Positions 34,144 to 42,963 of a DNA stretch of 64,000 nucleotides are shown here, in pieces. Position numbers and translations under genes: made by a program. The stretch covers positions 1 to 64,000 of the forward strand of contig JACKAT010000030.1 in the NCBI GenBank assembly GCA_020634935.1, read 5' to 3'. This DNA comes from Anaerolineales bacterium. GTDB taxonomy: Bacteria > Chloroflexota > Anaerolineae > 4572-78 > J111. A model generated the notes under the pieces. The model saw only the letters and a program-made list of their open reading frames with translations, did not search any database and was not told where the DNA came from. Positions within the stretch are counted from its first letter, which is position 1; each line of letters opens with the position of its first letter.

Positions 34144-37100
34144 TTAGGGAGTAAGGGAGTTTATGGTTACGGGGATTGTAAAATGATCGTCGCCGTTGGG
34201 CAAAGTGAGGCGTTCGCCTGTTTCGACGCGGTAGAGCGCCAACAGTAATTGATGTGGTTCCCGACCGACATTGGCCGGAATGTCCAGCATGATGGGATCG
34301 ACCACAATTTCGCCGGTGGCCCAAGTTGTCGTCGGCGCATTCCCATCGAGCGGCATACCGTCCCGTTGGGCGATCACCTGCTGCTCGGCGTTGAGTAGTT
34401 GGGCGGTTAGCGTATAATCGACGTCAACCAGCTTCTCGGCTTGCCAAACCAATTCGAGGTCGAGTGGTTGGCCGGGCGTCACGATCAGGGCCGGCGGCTG
34501 GATGTCAGCCTGGCGCAAGCCCAGCAGTTCGATCGCTTCGCCGAATTGCGTATGGGTCGCCAAATCAAGCGGCGGCGGTTCAAATAAACGGGGCCGGCCG
34601 TCAACCGAGACGGTAAATAACGTGACAGGCGGCTCGGTTCTCAGACGGACGTCAAGCCGGTAGCCGCCCGGCGGAACGTTGGCTGGCAAGGTCAAGCGCC
34701 AGGGGTCGCGGATAATGTCGCCGGCCTGCCAGCGGGCGGTTGTGAAGTTGCCGGCCGCCGGTAGGCTCTCCCATTGCGCCCGGGTTGTACCGTCGGCATC
34801 AACCAGAAGCAGTGAAACGAAGTAATCAGTAGAAATCGTTTGTCCGGCTTGCCAGTACAGCACCATTTCACGCGTTTCGCTTGGCTGCCACGCTGTGGCT
34901 GTTGGGGGCGGGTCGAGTAGGCCCAACAACTTAACTTTGCCATCGAGCAGCGGGATGTTAAGCGGTTGCGCCAGCGACAAATCGGTTACGTCCGGCGGCG
35001 TCTCGGGTCGATCAACCCTGACCTGAACATCCGCCAGCGCCAGTGGGAAATCGCCCACGCGCTCGCCGGTGGCCGGGCGGTCGATCCACGATTTGAGGTA
35101 GTAGTCGCCGGGCGGCGTGCCGGGGAACACGATCAAGGTGAATTTATCAGAGGCGACCATGCCTTCCTGCCACTGCTCAAAGGGCAGGCGAGTCTCTGTA
35201 CCGAGCGGTTGTCCCAGCCCCCACCCCTCGCCGTTGTAATCGACCAGGTTGAGGCCAATCGGCTCGTCGGGTGATTTGCCCAGCCACTCCCAATAAAGCT
35301 CGACTGTGGCGGCCTGATTGGGCCGAAGCGTTTGGATGCGGTCGCCGGTTTGGCCCAGTAAGTTGAAGCCCAGCAGTTCGGCCTGACCGACCAGCCGGGC
35401 GTCATTTTCGATGATGCGTTGGAGGTGGAGCGACGGGTAAATCCAGGCGTAGTCGAGCCCGTTCAAGGTGACGACGTGAGCTGGCGGAACCGCCTGATAA
35501 AATTGCAACGCGCCGAGAGTCGGCAGTTCGCGCTGGATTTGGTTGATGTACAAGATGACGTAATCGGCAGCCAGGCCAGGTTTGGGCGTGCGCGAGATTT
35601 TGGCCTCGTCGATTTTGTAGATGGCGTGGCCGTCGAAGTAGGGTTCAAAGGTGGTGCTGTACCAGGCCACGGCCTCGGTGTCCTGCACGCCGGGTTGGCT
35701 GTTGAGCCAGCGCGCCGCCTCGTCCAGTCCCTCGCCCCAGCCGACGATGATCATTTCGGCGGCTTTCGGCCCGCCGCCGAGCAAGCGGTTGTAGTAGGTG
35801 AAGTAGTAGGGGTGGGTGGGCAGGACGAGGGCGAGTTGGACCAGGACGAGGCCAAGAATGAGGAGAGATTGGAGATTGGAGTTTGTAGAGTTTGTAGAGT
35901 TTATGGAGTTTGTGGTGTTTGTGGTGTTAATGGTATTAGTCGTGAGAGTGGCGAAGAAGGTGGTGTAGCCAAGGGCGGCGAGGGTGATGAGAGCGGGGAA
36001 GGCGGGCAGGATGTAGCGATCTTGTTTTTTGCCGCCGATGGTGACCAGGCAAGCGAAGGCGAAGGCGAAGGCCAGGAGAAAGAAAATTGTGAATTGTGAA
36101 TTGTGAATTGTGAATTGTGAATTTTTTTTGCGGAACAGCGCCAGGCCCATACTAAACGCGAGCAGCAGCCAGCCGAGCCAGATGATCGGGGTGGTTTTGA
36201 ACAGGGTGACAATAGCGTAGAAACTGGCGCCGGGGTCAGGTACAGGGTGGCCTAGAAAGAAGCTGCCTTTTTGGTGGGGGCTGCCGGAGGCGCGTAGGGC
36301 ATCATTAGCGATGGCGAGAACGCGGCCAACCGGATCGACCCACATCGCCGGCCAGAGCAAGATGAAGATAGCACCGGCGGCGATAGACCATACCGCTACG
36401 TCGATGATCGTGGCTCGAATGGCTTGGAGCCAGGTTGGTTGCCGGTGTATGTGCAGAATCAGAATCGTCACGGCGATGAAGGCTCCCAAAAAGAGAGATG
36501 GGTATTTGCTGAGAAAGGCCAGACCACCAAGGGCGCCGGAGAGAATTAAGAATGGAGAATTAAGAATGGAGAATTCGAGATTGGAGATTGGAGATTGGAG
36601 ATTGGGAGATGAGGAGATGGGGGATTGGGAGTCCGCAGCAGGAAGGGCGCGGACGAAGGCGAGGAGGGAGAGCCACATGAAGAGGGTGACTGGGCCGTCG
36701 TGGCCGAGGATGCGGGTTAGAGCCAGGGTGAAGGGATCGAGGGCGATGAGCAGCGCGGCCAGCAAGGCGGCAGGGCGTCCGAATACGGCGCGACCCCACC
36801 AGAAGGTGAGGCCAGCGGCCAGGGTCGCTAATAAGACGATCGGCAGGCGAATCAGCGGTAGAATGGCCGGATCGAGCGGATCAAACGGGACGGCCGCCAG
36901 AAAATCGGTCAGGCGGCCGGGAAAGCCCTGGCGAGCGTACTCCAACAGCAAGCCGATGCTGCCGACCCACATCGTGGTAACGCCCGGCGCGGGGCTGTCG
37001 AATGTGGCGGCCCAATCGGCGCGGGCCAGGGCCTCGAGAAATATAATTGAGCGCCCGAACCAGGATTTTGGCTCATCGGCGGTCAGGAAAACATTCAGAT

Positions 37101-37197
37101 CGAGCAATCGAGGAATAAGAGCAATAAGACAGACTAGAATCGTGAGTAGAACGTCGCGTCTTTGCGCAACCTTATCTATCTTGGAATCTGAATTCAT
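34144..37197 (-). CDS. GT39-like membrane glycosyltransferase with repeat-bearing loops
   Basis: A 1017-residue protein of the GWGEG subfamily: acidic motif TADEPKSWFG, then GGKKQDRYILPAFPAL, HPYYFTYYNRLLGGGP, VGWGEGLDEAARWLNSQP, LYINQIQRELP and LNGLDYAWIYPS. Three beta-sandwich modules follow the membrane part. Three inserts sit in loops: residues about 198-219 (Ser/Pro/Asn-rich), 358-370 (NSQFTIHNSQFTI) and 421-444 (Asn/Thr-rich), all encoded by short tandem repeats. The ATG at 37197 lies 5 bases after the SGNH hydrolase stop; a TTG at 37206 is the alternative. The frame is intact despite the repeats. Confidence 0.84.
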   Translation of the reverse strand: MNSDSKIDKVAQRRDVLLTILVCLIALIPRLLDLNVFLTADEPKSWFGRSIIFLEALARADWAATFDSPAPGVTTMWVGSIGLLLEYARQGFPGRLTDFLAAVPFDPLDPAILPLIRLPIVLLATLAAGLTFWWGRAVFGRPAALLAALLIALDPFTLALTRILGHDGPVTLFMWLSLLAFVRALPAADSQSPISSSPNLQSPISNLEFSILNSPFLILSGALGGLAFLSKYPSLFLGAFIAVTILILHIHRQPTWLQAIRATIIDVAVWSIAAGAIFILLWPAMWVDPVGRVLAIANDALRASGSPHQKGSFFLGHPVPDPGASFYAIVTLFKTTPIIWLGWLLLAFSMGLALFRKKNSQFTIHNSQFTIFFLLAFAFAFACLVTIGGKKQDRYILPAFPALITLAALGYTTFFATLTTNTINTTNTTNSINSTNSTNSNLQSLLILGLVLVQLALVLPTHPYYFTYYNRLLGGGPKAAEMIIVGWGEGLDEAARWLNSQPGVQDTEAVAWYSTTFEPYFDGHAIYKIDEAKISRTPKPGLAADYVILYINQIQRELPTLGALQFYQAVPPAHVVTLNGLDYAWIYPSLHLQRIIENDARLVGQAELLGFNLLGQTGDRIQTLRPNQAATVELYWEWLGKSPDEPIGLNLVDYNGEGWGLGQPLGTETRLPFEQWQEGMVASDKFTLIVFPGTPPGDYYLKSWIDRPATGERVGDFPLALADVQVRVDRPETPPDVTDLSLAQPLNIPLLDGKVKLLGLLDPPPTATAWQPSETREMVLYWQAGQTISTDYFVSLLLVDADGTTRAQWESLPAAGNFTTARWQAGDIIRDPWRLTLPANVPPGGYRLDVRLRTEPPVTLFTVSVDGRPRLFEPPPLDLATHTQFGEAIELLGLRQADIQPPALIVTPGQPLDLELVWQAEKLVDVDYTLTAQLLNAEQQVIAQRDGMPLDGNAPTTTWATGEIVVDPIMLDIPANVGREPHQLLLALYRVETGERLTLPNGDDHFTIPVTINSLTP
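35865..35934. repeat. Tandem repeats inside GT-C gene (7-mer and 9-mer)
   Basis: Two copies of GAGATTG (35865-35878) are followed by five or six degenerate 9-mers of GTTTGTAGA / GTTTGTGGT type (35881-35934). They encode the Asn/Thr-rich loop at residues about 421-444 of the protein on the minus strand. Confidence 0.85.
36086..36123. repeat. Heptamer ATTGTGA, five copies, inside GT-C gene
   Basis: Five perfect copies of ATTGTGA (36086-36120) plus three bases, next to a run of eight T. One more or one fewer copy would shift the reading frame of the glycosyltransferase gene. Confidence 0.92.
36541..36604. repeat. 14-mer and 7-mer tandem repeats inside GT-C gene
   Basis: Two copies of GAGAATTAAGAATG (36541-36568) and part of a third, then four copies of GAGATTG (36577-36604). 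The periods of 14 and 7 bases match the other heptamer arrays. They encode residues about 198-219 of the minus-strand protein. Confidence 0.9.
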
Positions 37198-37202
37198 TCT
37201 AC

Positions 37203-38462
37203 TCAACTTCCAGACTTAACCTCTAATTTTTCTTGCAACCAATCATGGAGTATACCGGCGACCACTTGATTTCCTAAAACGGTCCAATGTTTGTCGTGAG
37301 GAAAATAGAGAGACTGTTGATTTTCATTAGTGTAACGAATTAATTCGGACTGTAAATTTAATAGGTCGATATGATGGCCGGCCAACGCCCGGCGAAACTG
37401 CATTTCAGGGTAATCCGGCTGAGTCATAGACAAGTACGGCATCTCCTGCGCTCGCGCTTCTTGCTCGGCGGGTGGGAGGGCCAACAGGTCGATCACATCA
37501 GCCGAGTCGATTAACACCACGGCTAACTCGGCCCCATCCGCTTCGACCTCTTGCTGGAGGAGTTTGATGGTCTCGAACGTCACCTGCCAAGCGTAGGCGA
37601 TGGTTTCATTCTCTCGGGGGAACTGCTGGCGGAAGGTTTCGTTGTCTAAAGGAACATACATATGGATGTTGGGTAAATTTTTGTTGAAATAATTACCTTG
37701 CCACCGGTTGAACAGCGGGCCAAGCAGCATATAGATCCGTGAGTTCAAATATAATCGATGCAGATTCTCGGCCAATACCTTTTGAAATGGCGAGCAAGTC
37801 CCCACAGTCGGTTTGAGACCGGGGGCATAGACCCAAGGTTGGGGATCTAGCCGGCCTTTGCATAACGGAAAATAGGGAGAATAGTAAGCGACATCGTCAA
37901 ACGTGACGCTGTGGATCGGTATATTATCATTGAGATCGTTGCCGATATAAAACATTAACAAGACTAAATCCGGTTGAAACAGCCGGCCCTCAGACCGGTA
38001 ATAGAGCAACTGCTGGCCCGTGCCCCAAGCCGGGACGCCGGCGCTGATAACGGAGTATTGCTTCCCTTGGCCGGAGGTGTTGAGTTGATCTTCCAAAATT
38101 TGGTGAGCCGTTTGCGGTTCGGTGACTTGCCGCGCTTCGGTGAAGGAATCGCCTAGCATCAGAATCCGGTAGGTATTGGCCGGTTTGGCAAACGGGTGCT
38201 CCGTATCGTGCATGCCTAGACTGTTGAGTTGAAAGGGGTGGTCGTAGCCGTCGGTATCCAGTAGTTTGAATTCGTTGGCTCGACCGCGCCAGCCGGTAGT
38301 GGCTGAAAAGCGGGTCGTATCGGGCTTGATCACCAGGTGCAGCCCCAGTTCTAAAACCAGCAGAACGGCAATGATCGCACCTACACTCACGGCGATATTG
38401 GTTGTCAGACTACTCTTTACTTTTGGGGTGGGGGTAGTATCAATTTTAGTATTCAACCGCAC
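37203..38462 (-). CDS. Membrane-anchored SGNH/GDSL hydrolase
   Basis: A 419-residue protein with one N-terminal membrane helix (about residues 22-44) and an outside SGNH domain. Block I is MLGDSFTEARQV with the Ser nucleophile, block II the Gly in SAGVPAWGTGQQ, block III the Asn in FYIGNDLNDN, and block V has Asp and His in PHDKHWTVLGNQVV. This arrangement resembles AlgX/AlgJ-like and other acyl-transfer or deacylation enzymes of surface glycans. Sitting inside the GT-C array, it may add or remove acetyl groups on the glycan. The start is GTG 38462, with TTG 38456 better spaced from AAGAGG. Confidence 0.85.
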   Translation of the reverse strand: MRLNTKIDTTPTPKVKSSLTTNIAVSVGAIIAVLLVLELGLHLVIKPDTTRFSATTGWRGRANEFKLLDTDGYDHPFQLNSLGMHDTEHPFAKPANTYRILMLGDSFTEARQVTEPQTAHQILEDQLNTSGQGKQYSVISAGVPAWGTGQQLLYYRSEGRLFQPDLVLLMFYIGNDLNDNIPIHSVTFDDVAYYSPYFPLCKGRLDPQPWVYAPGLKPTVGTCSPFQKVLAENLHRLYLNSRIYMLLGPLFNRWQGNYFNKNLPNIHMYVPLDNETFRQQFPRENETIAYAWQVTFETIKLLQQEVEADGAELAVVLIDSADVIDLLALPPAEQEARAQEMPYLSMTQPDYPEMQFRRALAGHHIDLLNLQSELIRYTNENQQSLYFPHDKHWTVLGNQVVAGILHDWLQEKLEVKSGS

Positions 38463-38511
38463 CTCTTGTTAAAACTGATTTATTCAAATAACGTCGCTGC
38501 TGTTAATCAAG

Positions 38512-40554
38512 TCACCACAAATAAAATCCAAATAACTGCATTAGGATAGTTTGCATGAACACCAAAAACATCAGCACATTTTCTTCACGGAATGATAAAT
38601 TTAGCTTTGATAAATAAAATGCCACAGGAAAAAACAGGTAAGGATAGATAAACATTCCAATCCTGGCTGTTTCTCCGGTACGAAATACGCCAGCGGCAAA
38701 AAGCAGAGCGAAAGTAAGTAGAGAAAGTTTGCTTAACGCTATGAGACGCGATCCATCTGCCGGTTCTTTGAATCCCCGTATCATTAGAAGCGCCAAGAAT
38801 GGCGTAAAGAACAAAATCAATTCGAGAACACCTTCAATTCGGGTAAATACGTAGGAGATTGGACTGACCAGTAATAGGAAACCTTGACTTAATTCGATGC
38901 TTTCGGTGTGGGAGGCGCTAAAAAAAGCGGCCCAATAATTGAAATCGAAGACCAGGTACAGCCACAGATAAAGCAGCCCGACTATGATGGAAATCCCTAG
39001 CGCTTTCCTAAATTGCCAGCGGAGTAAATCGTATCCAAAGACGATAGGTAGGGCAAAAATCACGCCAAAGGTGAGCATTGAGGCCAGAAATAGAGAAATC
39101 GAAGCCCCTACAAAACTGATCAGCCAATTACGCTGAAAATAGCAGTATAAGAAACCCAGCAAAAAGGCTGCAATCAACGCATCAATACTGGCAATATAAT
39201 AAATTTGAATGCTTGGAATTAGAATAAATAACAGGGTAGCATATAAAGCAGATGATCGCGAGATTTCTGTGACAAGAATACGATATAAAAAGAATATACT
39301 CAAAACTATTGATATAACACCGATTGCTATCGATATAGCATTGATATTATGTAAAATCCTTTCCAACGTGAAGAAAGTGATCAACGTACCGGGAGGATGG
39401 GTTTTCGTATGCTTGTGTAACGAGAGATGTCTCTCATTAAAGTTGGTCAGAATATCCTCAACGCTCTCGAAATCCATCGCATCGTGATAATATTGCGTAC
39501 CACGATGGAGGTGATCTTCGATAATGGGCCAGGAGAAACCATTGTACCAGCCCTGAATAAGCGTGCTGCCCATAAGAAGCAAAATACCCCCCGCTATTAT
39601 GGGCGCCAAGCCATAACGATAGCGGGGAAAGTATTGTATAAAAATGACGAAAAGTACCAATACTCCAATCGCAGTTAATAAATTACCGATAGTTGGCCAG
39701 CGTAGGTTCATCATACTGACTGGCCAGTGATAAGGACAGTCAAAACTGATAACATGTTCACATAGAATATGTCTCACCAAAAAATTACCCGCAAGAATGC
39801 TCAGCCAAAAACCCAAAAATATCTGAGATATATTTTTGAGCCCACCAAACATTGGAGTACGAATCCCCTTGTCAACGGTATCTAAAAGCTTGTAGCGCTG
39901 TTGCCAAGTAATCGTTCCGGTTGTGACTATGGTTACTAATGCAAAAAGGCTAACGCCAAGTAAAGATAGAGGTGTATGAATGATCTTATTGTACCAGCGA
40001 GGCATAGGTTTAAGATTGATGTTGTCTAATTCAAGCGACAGGTTTTGTACCCCAAGTACAGCAACACCAATTTCTATTTCTGCACTGGCTAAGTCAGTAA
40101 TAAATTGGTATTGGAAGGTAGACCAGAGTGGGTCGGCTAGCAATGCCTCTGAGGTAGATACTTCATCAGCCTGAATTGGAACCCCACCACGATCAAATTC
40201 TGTTATTCGCAGGATGAGTTTGTCAGAACTGTACTTAGGTGCCATTAAGCGGTAGTCAAAGCTAATGAGATAGGTTTGAAATGGTTTAACCACAACCCTT
40301 TGGCCAATCCCAATCCAGTTTTCAGAAGCGCCAGTTGATAATTGTAACAATAGTCTGGTTTCTGGCTTTTGCTCAAGAACTTGAAAGGAAGCATTTTCGG
40401 TGTTAACCACTTGCCAGCCTTCCAGTCCGGCATCAAACTGGGAGTTGAGTAACATATTTGAGGCAGGGTTCGGATAAATTGCAGCAGATAAAACTAACAG
40501 GATAGAGATAAGAAGAAGCCAGATAGATATTTGGTATAACCTTCTTTTTGTCAT
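38512..40554 (-). CDS. GT-C-like membrane protein with N-terminal carbohydrate-binding-like domain
   Basis: A 680-residue protein. Helix 1 (residues about 8-28) is followed by a beta-sandwich of about 160 residues, opening NMLLNSQFDAGLEGWQVV, as in carbohydrate-binding modules, with LELDNINLKPMP at its end. Ten or so membrane helices follow, with a luminal loop containing HLHRGTQYYHDAMDF and KHTKTHPPGTLITFF. It lacks the GWGEG and C-terminal modules of its neighbours. Its DNA is visibly more AT-rich than flanking genes, suggesting separate origin. ATG 40554 is preferred over a TTG at 40593. A hexosyltransferase role is inferred from topology and context. Confidence 0.7.
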   Translation of the reverse strand: MTKRRLYQISIWLLLISILLVLSAAIYPNPASNMLLNSQFDAGLEGWQVVNTENASFQVLEQKPETRLLLQLSTGASENWIGIGQRVVVKPFQTYLISFDYRLMAPKYSSDKLILRITEFDRGGVPIQADEVSTSEALLADPLWSTFQYQFITDLASAEIEIGVAVLGVQNLSLELDNINLKPMPRWYNKIIHTPLSLLGVSLFALVTIVTTGTITWQQRYKLLDTVDKGIRTPMFGGLKNISQIFLGFWLSILAGNFLVRHILCEHVISFDCPYHWPVSMMNLRWPTIGNLLTAIGVLVLFVIFIQYFPRYRYGLAPIIAGGILLLMGSTLIQGWYNGFSWPIIEDHLHRGTQYYHDAMDFESVEDILTNFNERHLSLHKHTKTHPPGTLITFFTLERILHNINAISIAIGVISIVLSIFFLYRILVTEISRSSALYATLLFILIPSIQIYYIASIDALIAAFLLGFLYCYFQRNWLISFVGASISLFLASMLTFGVIFALPIVFGYDLLRWQFRKALGISIIVGLLYLWLYLVFDFNYWAAFFSASHTESIELSQGFLLLVSPISYVFTRIEGVLELILFFTPFLALLMIRGFKEPADGSRLIALSKLSLLTFALLFAAGVFRTGETARIGMFIYPYLFFPVAFYLSKLNLSFREENVLMFLVFMQTILMQLFGFYLW

Positions 40555-40579
40555 TGCTATAAGACTCAAGAGTTTTTGG

Positions 40580-42961
40580 TCAATCAACCACAATAGTGGT
40601 TAAAAAAATTGTTGTACCTGGTTCTTCACTTTCTTGAGTTACCGGCAAACGCTCCAATGTTTCCCAATAGTACCAGCCGATCAGCAGTTGATATTGACCG
40701 GAAGGCAAGTCGGTAGGCAGCGCGATTGTGACTATATCGGTCAGCCATTCGCCGGGGATCCAGGTGTCGGTGGGAAACGCGCCGTCGCCAGGTGTGACAT
40801 CGGCTTGAGCGACAGTGTTGCCGGCAGCATCGACCAGATGGACAAAATTCGTATAGGCCAGCGGTCGCTGCTGTTCGGCCTGCCAGTAAAGGGTGACGGT
40901 CAAAGCCTCGCCGGGATGCGCCGGCTGGCTGCTCAGATTGTAGCCGTGCAGGACAAGCCACCCATCGAAATTAGCCGTCAGCGGCTGCGGAATCGAGTCG
41001 GGCGGCGTCAGACGGTGGACGCCGATGTCGGCGAATTTGACCGGCTCGGCCTGATCGACTGCGACCCACAGTTCATAATCGCCGCGCGGCATTTCGGCGG
41101 GAAAATCGAGCGAATAGTGTCCTTCCACTGACGAAGGGCTGTTTGGCGTCAACAGTGGCCCGTCGGTTTCACTCCAAACTGTACCGCCGGCGTCGCGTAG
41201 TTGAATGTGGACGGTTTGGGCGGCGGCTTCAGGCGGCGCTTGCCACAGCAAAGTGAGTTGATGCCGATGACCGGGCTGGGCGTAGCGAGCGTCGGGGGTT
41301 TGAGCCACCAGATTGATCGGGCCAAAGGAAACATCTTTGACCGGCCTCGGCGGCGGCAGCAGATAGACATAGGCGTAATCGACGCCGTTGAGCCGAACCG
41401 TGTGATCGGGCGTTCGGGCGGCAAAATAGGCCAGGTTCTCGGCGGAGGGGTGCTGGTTTTGAATTTGCCGAACGTAGTTAACAGTGTAATCGGCAAAATC
41501 ACCGGATTTATGCTCCGAGACGCCGCCGACGAAGTAGGGGTGGAAGGCTTCTAAGACATATGAGGCTGCTGATTTAGCGGCAGCGTCCGGCTGAGTGTTG
41601 AGATAGGCCGCCGCCTGATCTAGCCCCACCCCGCCGCCAAATCGGGTCAATTTGGGTGCAATATAGGGACCAAGAAATAGGGGATTGAAATAGGTGATGT
41701 AATAGGGATAGTAGGGCATCAATAAAATCAAAGATGCCGCCGCGATAACGACCGGTTTCAGCCAGGCTCGCAGCCGGAGCCAGTTCAGCGCGGCGATCAG
41801 GCCAAACGCGGCGATGGTCAGCAGCGATGGCCAGGCCGGCAAATAGTAGCGGATGTCGCGGGTACCCAGCGGGATCAAGGCCAGCAGCATCAGCAGGCTG
41901 AACAGCAGCAGCCAGCTTAGCGCTGACCGGGTTTGGCCAGACTCCGGCTTGTAGCCGCGCAGCCAGGCGACCAGCGCCCCTAGCAGCCCCAACGTGGGGA
42001 GAATGCCCCACCGCAGCCAAAAATTGACCGGGTAGTAAAGAAAGCCTAACTCCGGCAAGCGGCCCGGAATCAAGGCCGGGATGAACGGTCGTTCGTCTTG
42101 GCCGGCAGCCCCGGTGGCCGAGGTTTCGGTCAAGCGGCCCAGTGTGCCGAACGGGTCGGCCCACAGCGCCGGCCAAACCGCCACAAATGTGATCAGCCCG
42201 ATCACCCCCCACAGAACGGCCCAGCCCAACAGCGACCAGCGGCGGGTGTGATAGATTTTCCAAAGAAACAACAGCCCCACGAAGGGGACCAGAATAAGCG
42301 AGGTCGGTTTGGTCGCCAGCGCCAGCCCCAGCGCCAGACCGGAGAAGATCAGCCAGCCAGGTTTGTCGACCTGCATATAGCGCAGCGCCGACAACAGCGA
42401 TAGGTTGATAAAGACCGTGACCAAGGCATCGTGATGGATAACCCGCGAGTGGTTGAGAAAAAAGGGGTCTAAGGCCAGCAGCACGGCGGCGGACAGAGCG
42501 ATGACGTTATGGTCGAGGACGCGCCGGAGCATACCATAAAACGCCACTACAAATAGGGCCGTAATCAAGGTGGTGGGGAAGCGCAGCCAGGGATAAAAAC
42601 CCAGCGGCATCTGTTCGGAATGGGCGTAGGGTAGGGCCGCCAGATAGTCATCCAACGGGACGGTCGCGCCGTCGGCGTAGTATTTGGCGATCAGGCCGGC
42701 CGCGCCGCTCCACATCGTGGTGACGGCCGGGGCCAGCACATCGACTTCCGGTGTGGCGATCTGGCTGGCGGCGGCCCCTAAATCGCCGCTGCGCAATGAG
42801 GCTAAAAAATGGGCCGAGCGCAAAATCCACTTGGCTTCGTCGCTGGCGACGTAGGCATTCAAGGCCACCACGCGAGGCACGAAGGCCAGCAAAAAGAGCA
42901 GCACATAGGGCAGAATATCCAGCCATTTTGGGTTTGGCCATTGTTGTGAGGTGTGAGCCAT
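40580..42961 (-). CDS. GT39-like membrane glycosyltransferase, two beta-sandwich modules
   Basis: A 793-residue protein of the GWGEG subfamily, here with GGGVGLDQAAAYLNTQP in that position. The acidic loop is VASDEAKWILRSAHF. Others are GTRDIRYYLPAWPSLL, YPYYITYFNPLFLGP, NYVRQIQNQHPS and LNGVDYAYVYLL. Two C-terminal modules are seen: one with LTLLWQAPP and LDFPAEMPRGDYELWV, the other with LVLHGYNLSS, VTLYWQAEQQ, TNFVHLVDAAG and LPTDLPSGQYQLLIGW. The start lies 2 bases after the stop of the preceding gene. It should use a lipid-linked sugar donor; no acceptor can be named. Confidence 0.85.
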   Translation of the reverse strand: MAHTSQQWPNPKWLDILPYVLLFLLAFVPRVVALNAYVASDEAKWILRSAHFLASLRSGDLGAAASQIATPEVDVLAPAVTTMWSGAAGLIAKYYADGATVPLDDYLAALPYAHSEQMPLGFYPWLRFPTTLITALFVVAFYGMLRRVLDHNVIALSAAVLLALDPFFLNHSRVIHHDALVTVFINLSLLSALRYMQVDKPGWLIFSGLALGLALATKPTSLILVPFVGLLFLWKIYHTRRWSLLGWAVLWGVIGLITFVAVWPALWADPFGTLGRLTETSATGAAGQDERPFIPALIPGRLPELGFLYYPVNFWLRWGILPTLGLLGALVAWLRGYKPESGQTRSALSWLLLFSLLMLLALIPLGTRDIRYYLPAWPSLLTIAAFGLIAALNWLRLRAWLKPVVIAAASLILLMPYYPYYITYFNPLFLGPYIAPKLTRFGGGVGLDQAAAYLNTQPDAAAKSAASYVLEAFHPYFVGGVSEHKSGDFADYTVNYVRQIQNQHPSAENLAYFAARTPDHTVRLNGVDYAYVYLLPPPRPVKDVSFGPINLVAQTPDARYAQPGHRHQLTLLWQAPPEAAAQTVHIQLRDAGGTVWSETDGPLLTPNSPSSVEGHYSLDFPAEMPRGDYELWVAVDQAEPVKFADIGVHRLTPPDSIPQPLTANFDGWLVLHGYNLSSQPAHPGEALTVTLYWQAEQQRPLAYTNFVHLVDAAGNTVAQADVTPGDGAFPTDTWIPGEWLTDIVTIALPTDLPSGQYQLLIGWYYWETLERLPVTQESEEPGTTIFLTTIVVD

Positions 42962-42963
42962 CG

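Noticed and set aside
36086..36123. Possible CRISPR array from the short direct repeats
   Set aside because: The units are 7 bp, contiguous and without spacers; there are no cas genes. These are simple tandem repeats.
35419..37219. Two long plus-strand open frames across the 34144-37197 glycosyltransferase gene
   Set aside because: The minus-strand gene has clear membrane and subfamily motifs; the plus-strand products are Arg- or Gly-rich shadows.
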